From: an uncultured Prevotella sp. | GTDB lineage: Bacteria; Bacteroidota; Bacteroidia; Bacteroidales; Bacteroidaceae | DNA: 20,437 bases | Assembly: GCA_947072805.1 (NCBI GenBank) | Contig: CAMTJK010000027.1 | Coordinates: forward strand, 1-20,437 | Direction of reading: 5' to 3' | Part shown: positions 1-6,362 of the stretch, one piece after another | Numbering within the stretch: position 1 is the stretch's first letter | Layout of the letters: each line of letters starts with the position of its first letter | Made by a program: the position numbers and the translations under genes | The notes under the pieces: model-generated | Seen by the model: the letters and a program-made list of their open reading frames with translations, nothing else | The model's database searches: none | Told to the model about the DNA's origin: nothing

Positions 1-57
1 AAATCGCAATGCGATTTCGACGTAATGGCGATGTCATTACGACGTAATCGCGTTGCC
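1..57. repeat. Cluster of interlocking small palindromes (REP-like intergenic DNA)
   Basis: Three perfect inverted repeats are packed into 57 bases. Arms 1-7 and 11-17 (AAATCGC/GCGATTT) have a 3-nt loop. Arms 21-27 and 35-41 (CGTAATG/CATTACG) have a 7-nt loop. 36-48 is an odd palindrome, ATTACG-A-CGTAAT. The 9-mer CGACGTAAT occurs at 18-26 and again at 40-48. No ORF explains it. It looks like an intergenic repetitive element, but its left part is cut by the window edge, so its full unit cannot be seen. Confidence 0.5.
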
Positions 58-136
58 AAAAAACTGGGATCGTTTTTCGACCCGTCGGGAGCATAAACCG
101 ACCCACTTTGATTAACAAATTTTTACACCTAGAATG

Positions 137-202
137 CCGGATTTAAAAATGTTAAATTCGACCAAATATCTTTACAAATTAACTTTCATTAAGTGCAGTT
201 AC
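137..202 (+). repeat. 66-bp long-range inverted repeat, left copy
   Basis: This 66-bp block matches the reverse complement of 20318-20383 at 61 of 66 positions by eye, without gaps. It starts CCGGATTTAAAAATGTTAAA and ends with GCAGTTAC. Beyond the block, a short TTACAC motif is also shared, with a 9-nt length difference. It lies about 95 bp past the stop of the hydrolase gene. An apparent short ORF over it (134-325) has no protein-like features. Confidence 0.8.
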
Positions 203-296
203 GCGTTTGCAATTACAACGCTAACATGGTGTGGAATGGTTGGGAAGAAAAGGCATTGCCATGATAGCATAGACGTAATGCAGAACAGCGGCTTAT
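203..296. other. Short intergenic stretch, nothing recognised
   Basis: Between the 66-bp repeat and the stop codon of the minus-strand hydrolase I see no stem followed by a T-run and no gene. How the hydrolase transcript ends is not evident; the adjacent repeat might do it. Confidence 0.4.
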
Positions 297-1145
297 CTAT
301 TTGTTGCCGTTATTTTTTTGTCTGATGCTTTCCACGATGTCAAATCGTGTTTCGGCAGGATTGAGATCATCGTATGCGTTTTTCATGTCGGCGTTGGTGA
401 TGGTGATGTCGCGTTCCACCTCCCGCGGCTTGTCTAGCGTAGTGTGAAAGAACAACCAGTCGTAGGTCTGTTTCAGATACAGTATGCGTGCAAGGTCGCC
501 GTGCGAAGCCCCTTTCAGCCAGTCATACCGTAGCAGGCGGTCGTTGCCCGACTGCTTTATGGCGTTCACTACGTTCTTCGATTGCGATACGGGCACAGCC
601 TTGTCGGCTGTACCGTGCAGAATCCAAAGCGGAATTCTGCCCAGTCCTGTAAAATCCTTCAGTGTGCTTCCGCCGCACAGCGCCATAGCTGCTGCTACTC
701 GCTCGGGATAGCTTCCGGCAAAGTCGAGAGTTCCGTAGCCGCCAAGGCTCATGCCGATTACGTAGACACGGGTTGTGTCTATATCGTGGTTGCGTTCCAC
801 CCAGTCGAGTATGTTTGCTATCTTGCGCGGACTCCATGAGCCACCCGGATTCTGCGGTGCCACTACCATTGCCGGGTAGTATCTGCCTTTTTCTATGGCG
901 TGAAGAAGTCCGTATCGCCTTACGCGCTGCATGTTGGTGCCGCAGAGGCTGGCGCCATGCAGGAATATGATGAGCGGCACGCGTCTGTTCTCATAAAGGT
1001 ATTCGCGCGGAGCATAAAGCCAGAAGTTGTATCCGTCGTCGATGACATTTTTCATGGCAGCCATCTGTCCGTTTTGGGCGTTGGCGGAAAGTGAAAAGAA
1101 CAGAATTATGATGTGCAGTAATAACCATTTCATGGGTTGTGACAT
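297..1145 (-). CDS. Secreted alpha/beta-hydrolase, esterase/peptidase (LpqC/COG4099-like)
   Basis: An exported serine hydrolase of 282 residues, acting on an ester or similar bond of unknown substrate. Residues 5-24 (MKWLLLHIIILFFSLSANAQ) form a signal peptide, so it should work in the periplasm or at the cell surface. The oxyanion-hole motif HGASL is at 63-67. The nucleophile elbow GMSLGG gives Ser133. Likely catalytic partners are Asp181 in HGTADKAVP and His215 in KGASHGD, so the triad is complete. The overall pattern (HG, APQ, nucleophile, HGTADxxVP) fits the family of predicted peptidases and PHB-depolymerase-like esterases, which often sit in polysaccharide-degrading loci; no such locus is adjacent here. 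A start at Met5 (1133) is equally possible. A promoter lies just upstream at 1169-1200, giving a very short leader. It appears to be a single-gene unit. The substrate cannot be read from the sequence. Confidence 0.85.
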   Translation of the reverse strand: MSQPMKWLLLHIIILFFSLSANAQNGQMAAMKNVIDDGYNFWLYAPREYLYENRRVPLIIFLHGASLCGTNMQRVRRYGLLHAIEKGRYYPAMVVAPQNPGGSWSPRKIANILDWVERNHDIDTTRVYVIGMSLGGYGTLDFAGSYPERVAAAMALCGGSTLKDFTGLGRIPLWILHGTADKAVPVSQSKNVVNAIKQSGNDRLLRYDWLKGASHGDLARILYLKQTYDWLFFHTTLDKPREVERDITITNADMKNAYDDLNPAETRFDIVESIRQKNNGNK

Positions 1146-1168
1146 TGAATTATTGAAAGAAACTGCTG

Positions 1169-1200
1169 CAAACTTACTATAATTTTCAGTTTATTCCAAA
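1169..1200 (-). promoter_or_regulatory. Bacteroidetes-type promoter of the hydrolase gene
   Basis: On the minus strand the -7 box reads TAAGTTTG (1169-1176) and a TTTG -33 box lies at 1197-1200, 20 bp apart. This matches the TTTG/TAnnTTTG pattern of Bacteroidetes sigma factors. The predicted transcript start is about 15-20 bp before the ATG at 1145. Confidence 0.7.
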
Positions 1201-1222
1201 TTAAACCCCAATAAGTCATTAT

Positions 1223-1258
1223 ATTTCGTGTCAGTTTTGCCTATCTGTCTACCAGATT
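1223..1258 (+). repeat. 36-bp repeat upstream of the hydrolase gene, copy 1
   Basis: 31 of 36 positions match 20211-20246 in the same orientation, including TCNGTTTTGNCTATCTGT and CCAGATT. It ends 77 bp before the hydrolase start and sits just upstream of its -33 box. The second copy has a similar position before another minus-strand gene. Confidence 0.65.
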
Positions 1259-1379
1259 GCAAGCGCTTCGGCGAAGGCATGGAGGCTTATGTCGATATGA
1301 ATCGGGAAGCAATATGGTATGCAGAGAGGCGAAAATGATGTGAAGAGAAAATATAGTATTCTCACAATATGTCTTTTCG

Positions 1380-1405
1380 CGGTCTAATGACCTGTTTGGG
1401 ATTAA
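1380..1405 (+). repeat. Short intergenic motif GGTCTAATGACC, copy 1
   Basis: CGGTCTAATGACCT is identical at 1380-1393 and 6253-6266, and both are followed by a GGGATT-containing tail at slightly different spacing. The core GGTC-TAAT-GACC is a small palindrome. Both copies are intergenic. No function is evident. Confidence 0.45.
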
Positions 1406-1413
1406 CAAAGAAA

Positions 1414-1456
1414 GCAGGCTACATTCCTGTCCGTTTATGTTAGGAATGTAGCCTGC
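1414..1456 (-). terminator. Rho-independent terminator of mscL
   Basis: A perfect 15-bp stem (1414-1428 pairing with 1442-1456) has a 13-nt loop. Read on the minus strand it is followed by a T-rich run (TTTCTTTGTT). It lies 55 bp past the mscL stop, in the right direction for that gene. Confidence 0.8.
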
Positions 1457-1510
1457 ACGCTGTTCTCCAGTGGATAAATCCATCCGCCGGAAGAATTTAT
1501 TCTGTACTAA

Positions 1511-1945
1511 TTACTTTTTGTCTTTGAGCAAGTCGCGTATTTCCGTGAGCAGTTTCTCTTCAGCTGAGGGCTGTGGCGGAGCCGGTGGCTCCGGGTTGGC
1601 CTCCTTTTCTTTCTTTATACGTTTCGACAGGTTGTTGAGGGCTTTTACAAGCATGAAGACACAGAAGGCAATGATGATAAAATCGAAAATCGTCTGCAGG
1701 AAATTGCCGTAGTTGATGGTCACCGATTCCAGTTCCTGCCCGACCACGTCTACCTTAGGCAGAGTGAATTTGAGGTCAGTAAACTTAACACCGCCAATCA
1801 ACCAGCCTATCGGCGGCATGATTATGTCGTTTACTACCGATGTGACTATCTTTCCAAAGGCACCTCCGATGATTACACCGACAGCCATATCAACAGCGTT
1901 GCCTTTTACGGCGAACTCTTTGAATTCGTTTAAGAATTTACCCAT
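1511..1945 (-). CDS. mscL: Large-conductance mechanosensitive channel MscL
   Basis: A pentameric inner-membrane channel that opens under membrane tension and releases solutes during hypo-osmotic shock. The 144-residue protein has the family layout: an amphipathic N-terminus (MGKFLNEFKEFAVKGNAVDM); TM1 at about residues 17-45 with the pore-lining AVGVIIGGAFGKIVTSVVND and the following PPIGWLIGG; a periplasmic loop at about 50-78; TM2 at about 80-104 (FLQTIFDFIIIAFCVFMLVKA); and a cytoplasmic helix ending EEKLLTEIRDLLKDKK after a Pro-rich linker. The open frame continues upstream to 2473, but that part has no homology and overlaps gapA, so the ATG at 1945 is the start; the promoter just upstream supports this. 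It is transcribed divergently from gapA and ends at the hairpin at 1414-1456. Confidence 0.97.
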   Translation of the reverse strand: MGKFLNEFKEFAVKGNAVDMAVGVIIGGAFGKIVTSVVNDIIMPPIGWLIGGVKFTDLKFTLPKVDVVGQELESVTINYGNFLQTIFDFIIIAFCVFMLVKALNNLSKRIKKEKEANPEPPAPPQPSAEEKLLTEIRDLLKDKK

Positions 1946-1984
1946 TGTCTTGTTTTTTATATAATTTAATACTGTAAACTGCTG

Positions 1985-1992
1985 CAAATATA
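1985..1992 (-). promoter_or_regulatory. -7 box for mscL
   Basis: The minus strand reads TATATTTG, an exact match to TAnnTTTG, 40 bp before the mscL ATG. No clear -33 TTTG lies at the expected distance. The box is only 11 bp from the oppositely directed gapA box. Confidence 0.6.
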
Positions 1993-2003
1993 GAAAAAAA
2001 TCG

Positions 2004-2011
2004 TAACTTTG
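2004..2011 (+). promoter_or_regulatory. -7 box for gapA
   Basis: TAACTTTG matches TAnnTTTG. It implies a leader of about 125 nt, AU-rich near the start codon, before gapA. I see no clear -33 element. Confidence 0.55.
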
Positions 2012-2143
2012 CGGTCGAAAAAATAAAAATGTGCTTTCCCGACGTGTTTTTGCACTGAAGATTGTTTTAAGATGCACATATATAAATAGGTATGATTGAT
2101 TAAAAACAGGATATTTAACCCATTTAAAAATAACAAAGTAATT

Positions 2144-3154
2144 ATGATTAAGATTGGTATTAACGGATTTGGCCGTATCGGTCGTTTCGTTTTCCGCGCA
2201 GCTCAGACTCGCAATGACATTCAGGTTGTAGGTATCAACGACCTCTGCCCGGTAGACTACTTGGCTTACATGCTGAAGTATGATACAATGCACGGACAGT
2301 TTGAAGGAACTATCGAGGCTGATGTAGAGAACAGCAAACTGATTGTAAACGGCAAGGAAATCCGCGTTACTGCAGAGCGCAACCCGGCTGACCTGAAGTG
2401 GAACGAGGTTGAGGCTGAATACGTAGTTGAGTCTACCGGTCTGTTCCTCACACAGGAGAAGGCTCAGGCTCACATCGATGCAGGTGCTAAGTATGTAGTT
2501 ATGTCGGCTCCTTCAAAGGATGCTACTCCTATGTTTGTTTGCGGTGTAAACTTCGACAAGTATGAGAAGGGTACACAGTTCGTGTCAAACGCTTCTTGCA
2601 CAACAAACTGTCTTGCTCCTATCGCAAAGGTGCTGAACGACAAGTTCGGTATCACTGATGGTCTTATGACAACCGTTCACTCTACAACTGCTACACAGAA
2701 GACTGTAGACGGACCTTCTATGAAGGACTGGCGCGGTGGCCGTGCTGCTTCCGGCAACATCATCCCCTCTTCTACAGGTGCTGCTAAGGCTGTAGGTAAG
2801 GTTATCCCCGAACTCAACGGTAAGCTCACTGGTATGTCAATGCGTGTTCCTACTCTCGATGTATCGGTTGTTGACCTCACTGTAAACCTTGCTAAGCCCG
2901 CTACTTATGCAGAGATCTGCGCTGCAATGAAAGAGGCTTCTGAAGGCGAACTGAAGGGTGTATTAGGATATACAGAGGACGCTGTGGTTTCTTCTGACTT
3001 CCTCGGTGACACTCGTACTTCTATCTTCGATGCAAAGGCTGGTATCGCACTGACCGACACATTCGTTAAGGTTGTATCTTGGTACGACAACGAAATCGGT
3101 TACTCTAACAAGGTACTCGAGCTCATCGCACACATGAAGAAAGTGAACGGTTAA
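2144..3154 (+). CDS. gapA: Glyceraldehyde-3-phosphate dehydrogenase, type I
   Basis: A cytoplasmic glycolytic enzyme that oxidises glyceraldehyde-3-phosphate with NAD+ and phosphate to 1,3-bisphosphoglycerate. The 336 residues start with the Rossmann motif INGFGRIGR (5-13). Asp33 in GINDL favours NAD over NADP. The active-site motif SNASCTTNCLAP carries Cys152, with His179 in TTVHS. WYDNEIGYS near the C-terminus is also canonical. The open frame extends 16 codons upstream, but MIKIGINGFGR is the family start, so the ATG at 2144 is chosen. Codon choice is visibly more restricted than in neighbours (repeated GCT, AAG, AAC, GTA), as expected for a highly expressed gene. It is a monocistronic unit bounded by a strong terminator. 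Confidence 0.98.
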   Translation: MIKIGINGFGRIGRFVFRAAQTRNDIQVVGINDLCPVDYLAYMLKYDTMHGQFEGTIEADVENSKLIVNGKEIRVTAERNPADLKWNEVEAEYVVESTGLFLTQEKAQAHIDAGAKYVVMSAPSKDATPMFVCGVNFDKYEKGTQFVSNASCTTNCLAPIAKVLNDKFGITDGLMTTVHSTTATQKTVDGPSMKDWRGGRAASGNIIPSSTGAAKAVGKVIPELNGKLTGMSMRVPTLDVSVVDLTVNLAKPATYAEICAAMKEASEGELKGVLGYTEDAVVSSDFLGDTRTSIFDAKAGIALTDTFVKVVSWYDNEIGYSNKVLELIAHMKKVNG

Positions 3155-3187
3155 TTCTTAGGAATAACTAACTCACAAGATAGTAAC

Positions 3188-3220
3188 ATGAGGGACAAGT
3201 CATATCGGCTTGTCCCTCAT
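3188..3220 (+). terminator. Terminator of gapA
   Basis: A perfect 12-bp stem, ATGAGGGACAAG (3188-3199) and CTTGTCCCTCAT (3209-3220), encloses a 9-nt loop and is followed by TTATTTTTATT. It lies 34 bp past the gapA stop. Confidence 0.9.
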
Positions 3221-3650
3221 TTATTTTTATTATAGCTTCCTGCGCGTTGTTTATCCCAAATCGCTCGTTAGCATTATGATGATAACAACTTGTATTCTTG
3301 AACAGATGTTTTTACGTTCAGATGGCGCAATGGGCTGTCGTGGTAACCGATAAGCGGAATGGAAGATGATAAGAAGAAAGTCTACACATCATGGCATCCC
3401 GTCATGTTTATCAACGATACTATGGCATCTCTGTAAGGATTATCTTGTATTGCGTTTCGTCGAAGGTATAGTCCGCTATGTCATCACCAAACGGTTGCAA
3501 TATGGTAGAGAAAGATAAAGCATGTTAAAATCTAACGACTATTTGGGTTAAAGATGCGGATGTGGTAGGGGATGGTAATTGTGTCAATAAAGAAAATTTC
3601 GGTCAATCTATCAAAAACAATGTCGTTAAGCTTATTCTTCTTTATAATTT

Positions 3651-3667
3651 AAGTGTTGTAAACACTT
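3651..3667. promoter_or_regulatory. 17-bp perfect palindrome, candidate operator
   Basis: AAGTGTT-GTA-AACACTT has 7-bp arms and a 3-bp centre. It covers the place where the -33 element of the receptor promoter should be, which is typical of a repressor site. The cognate regulator is unknown. Confidence 0.5.
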
Positions 3668-3674
3668 TTTTTTC

Positions 3675-3682
3675 TACCTTCG
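3675..3682 (+). promoter_or_regulatory. Probable -7 box of the TonB-dependent receptor gene
   Basis: TACCTTCG matches TAnnTTTG at all but one fixed position. A TTG lies inside the palindrome at 3656-3658, 16 bp upstream. The leader would be about 35 nt to the ATG at 3725. Confidence 0.4.
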
Positions 3683-3724
3683 CAAGGTAAAAAAGCTGTT
3701 TAATTAATGCTTGCATTGTTTAAA

Positions 3725-6112
3725 ATGAAAAAAGAAGAAAGATTCAGGAAAATCGCATTCGCAGTTATTACCCTCATGGTGGTCAGCGTGAACTCTGTTG
3801 CACAGACCATCCGTGGTGTGGTGACAGAAGCGACAACAGGTGAGCCCGTGATAGGAGCTACGGTATACGTAAAGGAGTTGAATAAGGGTACCATAACCAA
3901 CATTGATGGCGAGTACGCGTTCAGTACGCTGCCCCCGGGACGTTACACACTTGAGGCATCTTATGTGGGATTTAATCCATATACTATTAATGAGGTGCTT
4001 GTGGCAGGTAACAAGGAGCAGATAATTAATATGGAAATGGCTGAAGCTACGCAGGACCTGAAGGAAGTTGTCATTCGTCCCGATGTCAAGAAGGAGAAAG
4101 CCATCAACCTCTATGCCCTTGCAGGTGTCAAGATGATAAGTATGGAGGAGGCTGTACGTTTTGCCGGCGGTTACAGTGACCCAGCCCGTCTTGTCACTTC
4201 TTTTGCCGGAGTGGCAGGCTCGCCTGATAATAATGGTATTTCTGTACACGGAAATGCACCGCAAAGCTTGAGCTGGAGACTGGAAGGCGTTGAAATAAAC
4301 AGCCCCAACCACTTTACAGACGCATTCTATATGGGTGCCGGAGCGGTAAGTGCGCTCAATGCCAACATGTTGGCAAACTCAGACTTCTATAGCGGAGCAA
4401 TGACGGCAGAGTATGGAAATGCCCTCTCCGGTGTGATGGACATGCGACTGCGCAAGGGTAATAACAAGAACTACCAGCATGCCCTGCAACTGGGAACTCT
4501 CGGTATGGAAGGAACGAGTGAGGGTCCTATAAGTAAAAAGGCAGGGTCGTCATACATTATCAACTATAGATATTCATTTACAACACTGTCGCGCAAGATT
4601 GGTTTGTTGGAACTTGATGGCGACCAGGCAGATTTCCAGGACCTCTGTTTCAAGTTGAATTTCCCGACAGCCAAGGCCGGAACATTCTCTGTGTTCGCCC
4701 TTGCCATGCAGGACAAGTATTGGCTCGACGACCCCGATGATCCCGACGAATGGTGTACTTTCTATGACCGTGAGTATTTGGAATCACGTCAAAAGATGCT
4801 TGTAGGAGGTCTCTCACACAGCATCTATCTGGGCAAGGGATTCAACTGGAACACGACGATGGCCGGCTCATACTTCCAGAATGACGGAGAAGATGAGTAT
4901 TACGACCCTGCAACAATAACACCCGAACTGAAATATGGTGTACGTATGCCCTACACGGTGATGAGACAGAAGAACTCGCAGCTTACGTTCACAACATCGC
5001 TGCAAAAGAGATTCAGTGAGCATTTCACTTCTAAATTGGGCGTCACCTATTCTGAATATCTCTTTGACCTCAACATGAAGATGACAGAGATAGGACAACC
5101 TCTTCCCGATAACTATGTATATAGTGCCGACAGCCATACCGGACTGCTTACCGGATATCTGTCCAACTCATGGAAGATATGTCCCCAGTTCACTTTCAAC
5201 TTCGGTGTAACATCGCAGTATTTCAAGCTAAACAAGGAAACAACCATCGAGCCACGTGCTGCTATGCAGTGGAATCCCGACTATCATAACACGTTGTCGC
5301 TGGGATACGGACTGCACAGCAAAATGGAAAAGATGGATGTATACTTCTTTAAGGATCCAACAACGGGAACTTATGTCAATAAGGGTCTTGACCTTAGCAA
5401 GGCCCATCACCTTCTCTTCTCGTGGATGTATCGCTTCAACGACCATCTGAACCTGAAGGCAGAGACTTATTATCAGTGGCTTTACGACATACCCGTGGGA
5501 GCCGACGGCAGCGAGTATTGCGTACTCAACCGTAAGGAGGTTTATGTGGACCGCGCCCTGAACAATAACGGTAAGGGACGTAACTATGGCGTAGACCTTA
5601 CACTTGAGCAGTATATGCACAACGGTTGGTTCGGCATGATAAACGGTTCGCTTTACAAGGCAGAATACCAGAATGGAAACGGTGTGTGGTTTAACACAAG
5701 ATATAACCGTGGATATTTGGCAAAGGTACTTGGCGGTAAGGAGTGGATGTTTGGAAACAACGACCGCAATATACTCAACGTGAGTGCAAAATGTACCGTA
5801 CAAGGTGGCACACGCCACACTCCGGTAGATGTGGATAAGACCAAGGCTCTGTATGAAGCTGGTTCGCCGGATGTGGTATTCGTAGAAAGCAAGTCGTGGA
5901 CAGAACAGTACGATCCGATGGTTATGATAGACATAACGGTAAGTTACAAGTTTGCCGGCAAGGGTGTAGACCACACTGTAGCTATCGAAGCGCTGAACAT
6001 AACAGGCGAGAAACCTCCATATGCCGATTATTATGATTACAAGAATCATAAGATTAAGGCGTATGACAGTGGTCTGTCGTTCCCGAATATTTATTATCGC
6101 ATCACTTTCTGA
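3725..6112 (+). CDS. TonB-dependent outer-membrane receptor with carboxypeptidase-like N-terminal domain
   Basis: An outer-membrane transporter that would import a scarce ligand using TonB energy. From the ATG at 3725 it has 795 residues: signal peptide about 1-27 (MKKEERFRKIAFAVITLMVV, cleaved after SVAQ); a CarboxypepD_reg-like beta-sandwich about 28-112 (IRGVVTEATTGEPVIGATV, NIDGEYAFSTLPPGRYTLEA); a plug domain about 120-235 (GISVHGNAPQSLSWRLEGVE); then a beta-barrel of alternating aromatic strands ending in a terminal Phe (NIYYRITF), as required for outer-membrane insertion. An ATG at 3707 would add six residues but gives a less regular signal peptide. No SusD-like partner lies next to it, so it is not a typical glycan-uptake pair. 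The ligand is unknown; vitamins, metal chelates or peptides are all possible. A palindrome at 3651-3667 suggests repression. Confidence 0.9.
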   Translation: MKKEERFRKIAFAVITLMVVSVNSVAQTIRGVVTEATTGEPVIGATVYVKELNKGTITNIDGEYAFSTLPPGRYTLEASYVGFNPYTINEVLVAGNKEQIINMEMAEATQDLKEVVIRPDVKKEKAINLYALAGVKMISMEEAVRFAGGYSDPARLVTSFAGVAGSPDNNGISVHGNAPQSLSWRLEGVEINSPNHFTDAFYMGAGAVSALNANMLANSDFYSGAMTAEYGNALSGVMDMRLRKGNNKNYQHALQLGTLGMEGTSEGPISKKAGSSYIINYRYSFTTLSRKIGLLELDGDQADFQDLCFKLNFPTAKAGTFSVFALAMQDKYWLDDPDDPDEWCTFYDREYLESRQKMLVGGLSHSIYLGKGFNWNTTMAGSYFQNDGEDEYYDPATITPELKYGVRMPYTVMRQKNSQLTFTTSLQKRFSEHFTSKLGVTYSEYLFDLNMKMTEIGQPLPDNYVYSADSHTGLLTGYLSNSWKICPQFTFNFGVTSQYFKLNKETTIEPRAAMQWNPDYHNTLSLGYGLHSKMEKMDVYFFKDPTTGTYVNKGLDLSKAHHLLFSWMYRFNDHLNLKAETYYQWLYDIPVGADGSEYCVLNRKEVYVDRALNNNGKGRNYGVDLTLEQYMHNGWFGMINGSLYKAEYQNGNGVWFNTRYNRGYLAKVLGGKEWMFGNNDRNILNVSAKCTVQGGTRHTPVDVDKTKALYEAGSPDVVFVESKSWTEQYDPMVMIDITVSYKFAGKGVDHTVAIEALNITGEKPPYADYYDYKNHKIKAYDSGLSFPNIYYRITF

Positions 6113-6129
6113 TGCAGCAGGAACAAGAG

Positions 6130-6154
6130 CAGGTGCAGCATAAGGCTGCACCTG
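6130..6154 (+). terminator. Terminator of the TonB-dependent receptor gene
   Basis: A 10-bp perfect stem, CAGGTGCAGC (6130-6139) and GCTGCACCTG (6145-6154), has a 5-nt loop and is followed by TTTTTATAT. It is 17 bp past the stop codon. Confidence 0.92.
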
Positions 6155-6166
6155 TTTTTATATGTA

Positions 6167-6201
6167 ATAATGTATGAGGAAACAGACACCTCATACATTA
6201 T
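6167..6201. repeat. Second long hairpin after the receptor terminator
   Basis: A perfect 13-bp inverted repeat (6167-6179 with 6189-6201, core TAATGTATGAGG/CCTCATACATTA) encloses a 9-nt loop. No T-run follows on the plus strand, so it is not a standard terminator. It could be a transcript-stabilising structure, a protein site or a repeat remnant. Confidence 0.5.
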
Positions 6202-6252
6202 ACCCCGAAACGACTAAAAATACCTTGATATTATAGCTTAACCTGCAACCGT

Positions 6253-6278
6253 CGGTCTAATGACCTATTGGGATTTAA
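6253..6278 (+). repeat. Short intergenic motif GGTCTAATGACC, copy 2
   Basis: This shares CGGTCTAATGACCT exactly with 1380-1393 and a similar GGGATT tail. It is located between the receptor terminator region and the miaA promoter. Function unknown. Confidence 0.45.
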
Positions 6279-6328
6279 TGCAATTGCCATCACTGTATGA
6301 CAATGTCTGCTTTTTTTTTACAATACTG

Positions 6329-6357
6329 TTGTAACTGATTTATTTTTTGTACATTTG
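6329..6357 (+). promoter_or_regulatory. Promoter of miaA
   Basis: A TTG -33 element at 6329-6331 is followed 18 bp later by TACATTTG (6350-6357), a full TAnnTTTG match. The box ends only five bases before the miaA ATG, so the transcript would be leaderless or nearly so. Confidence 0.6.
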
Positions 6358-6362
6358 CATAT

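Larger units (their letters stand above)
1146..1510. other. 365-bp intergenic region between hydrolase and mscL
   Basis: No convincing gene. It holds the hydrolase promoter (1169-1200), a 36-bp repeat also found near the right end (1223-1258), a short shared motif (1380-1405) and the mscL terminator (1414-1456). The short open frames here have no recognisable protein features. Confidence 0.6.
3221..3706. other. 486-bp gene-free stretch before the TonB-dependent receptor
   Basis: No gene is supported. The only open stretches are a 25-codon ATG frame around 3360-3437 and a start-less frame of about 53 codons ending near 3690; neither resembles a known protein. The right end holds the candidate operator and promoter of the receptor gene. 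The rest could be a decayed gene or a regulatory region; I cannot tell. Confidence 0.5.

Noticed and set aside
134..325. Short plus-strand open frame of 63 codons
   Set aside because: Its start lies at the 66-bp repeat and its end runs into the hydrolase gene; it has no SD site, promoter or protein-like motifs.
1946..2473. N-terminal extension of the mscL frame
   Set aside because: The extension overlaps gapA on the opposite strand and has no homology; MGKFLNEFKEF is the family start and a promoter lies before it.
3527..3690. Open stretch of about 53 codons before the receptor gene
   Set aside because: No start codon after the preceding stop and no recognisable similarity; it runs through the promoter palindrome.
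3725..6112. SusC/SusD-type polysaccharide utilisation locus
   Set aside because: The receptor is shorter than typical SusC, has no SusD neighbour, and no surface glycan-binding or matching glycoside hydrolase cluster is adjacent.
5228..6151. Open frame of 307 codons on the minus strand
   Set aside because: Antisense to the TonB-dependent receptor barrel, which has clear family features; no domain, promoter or start signal of its own.
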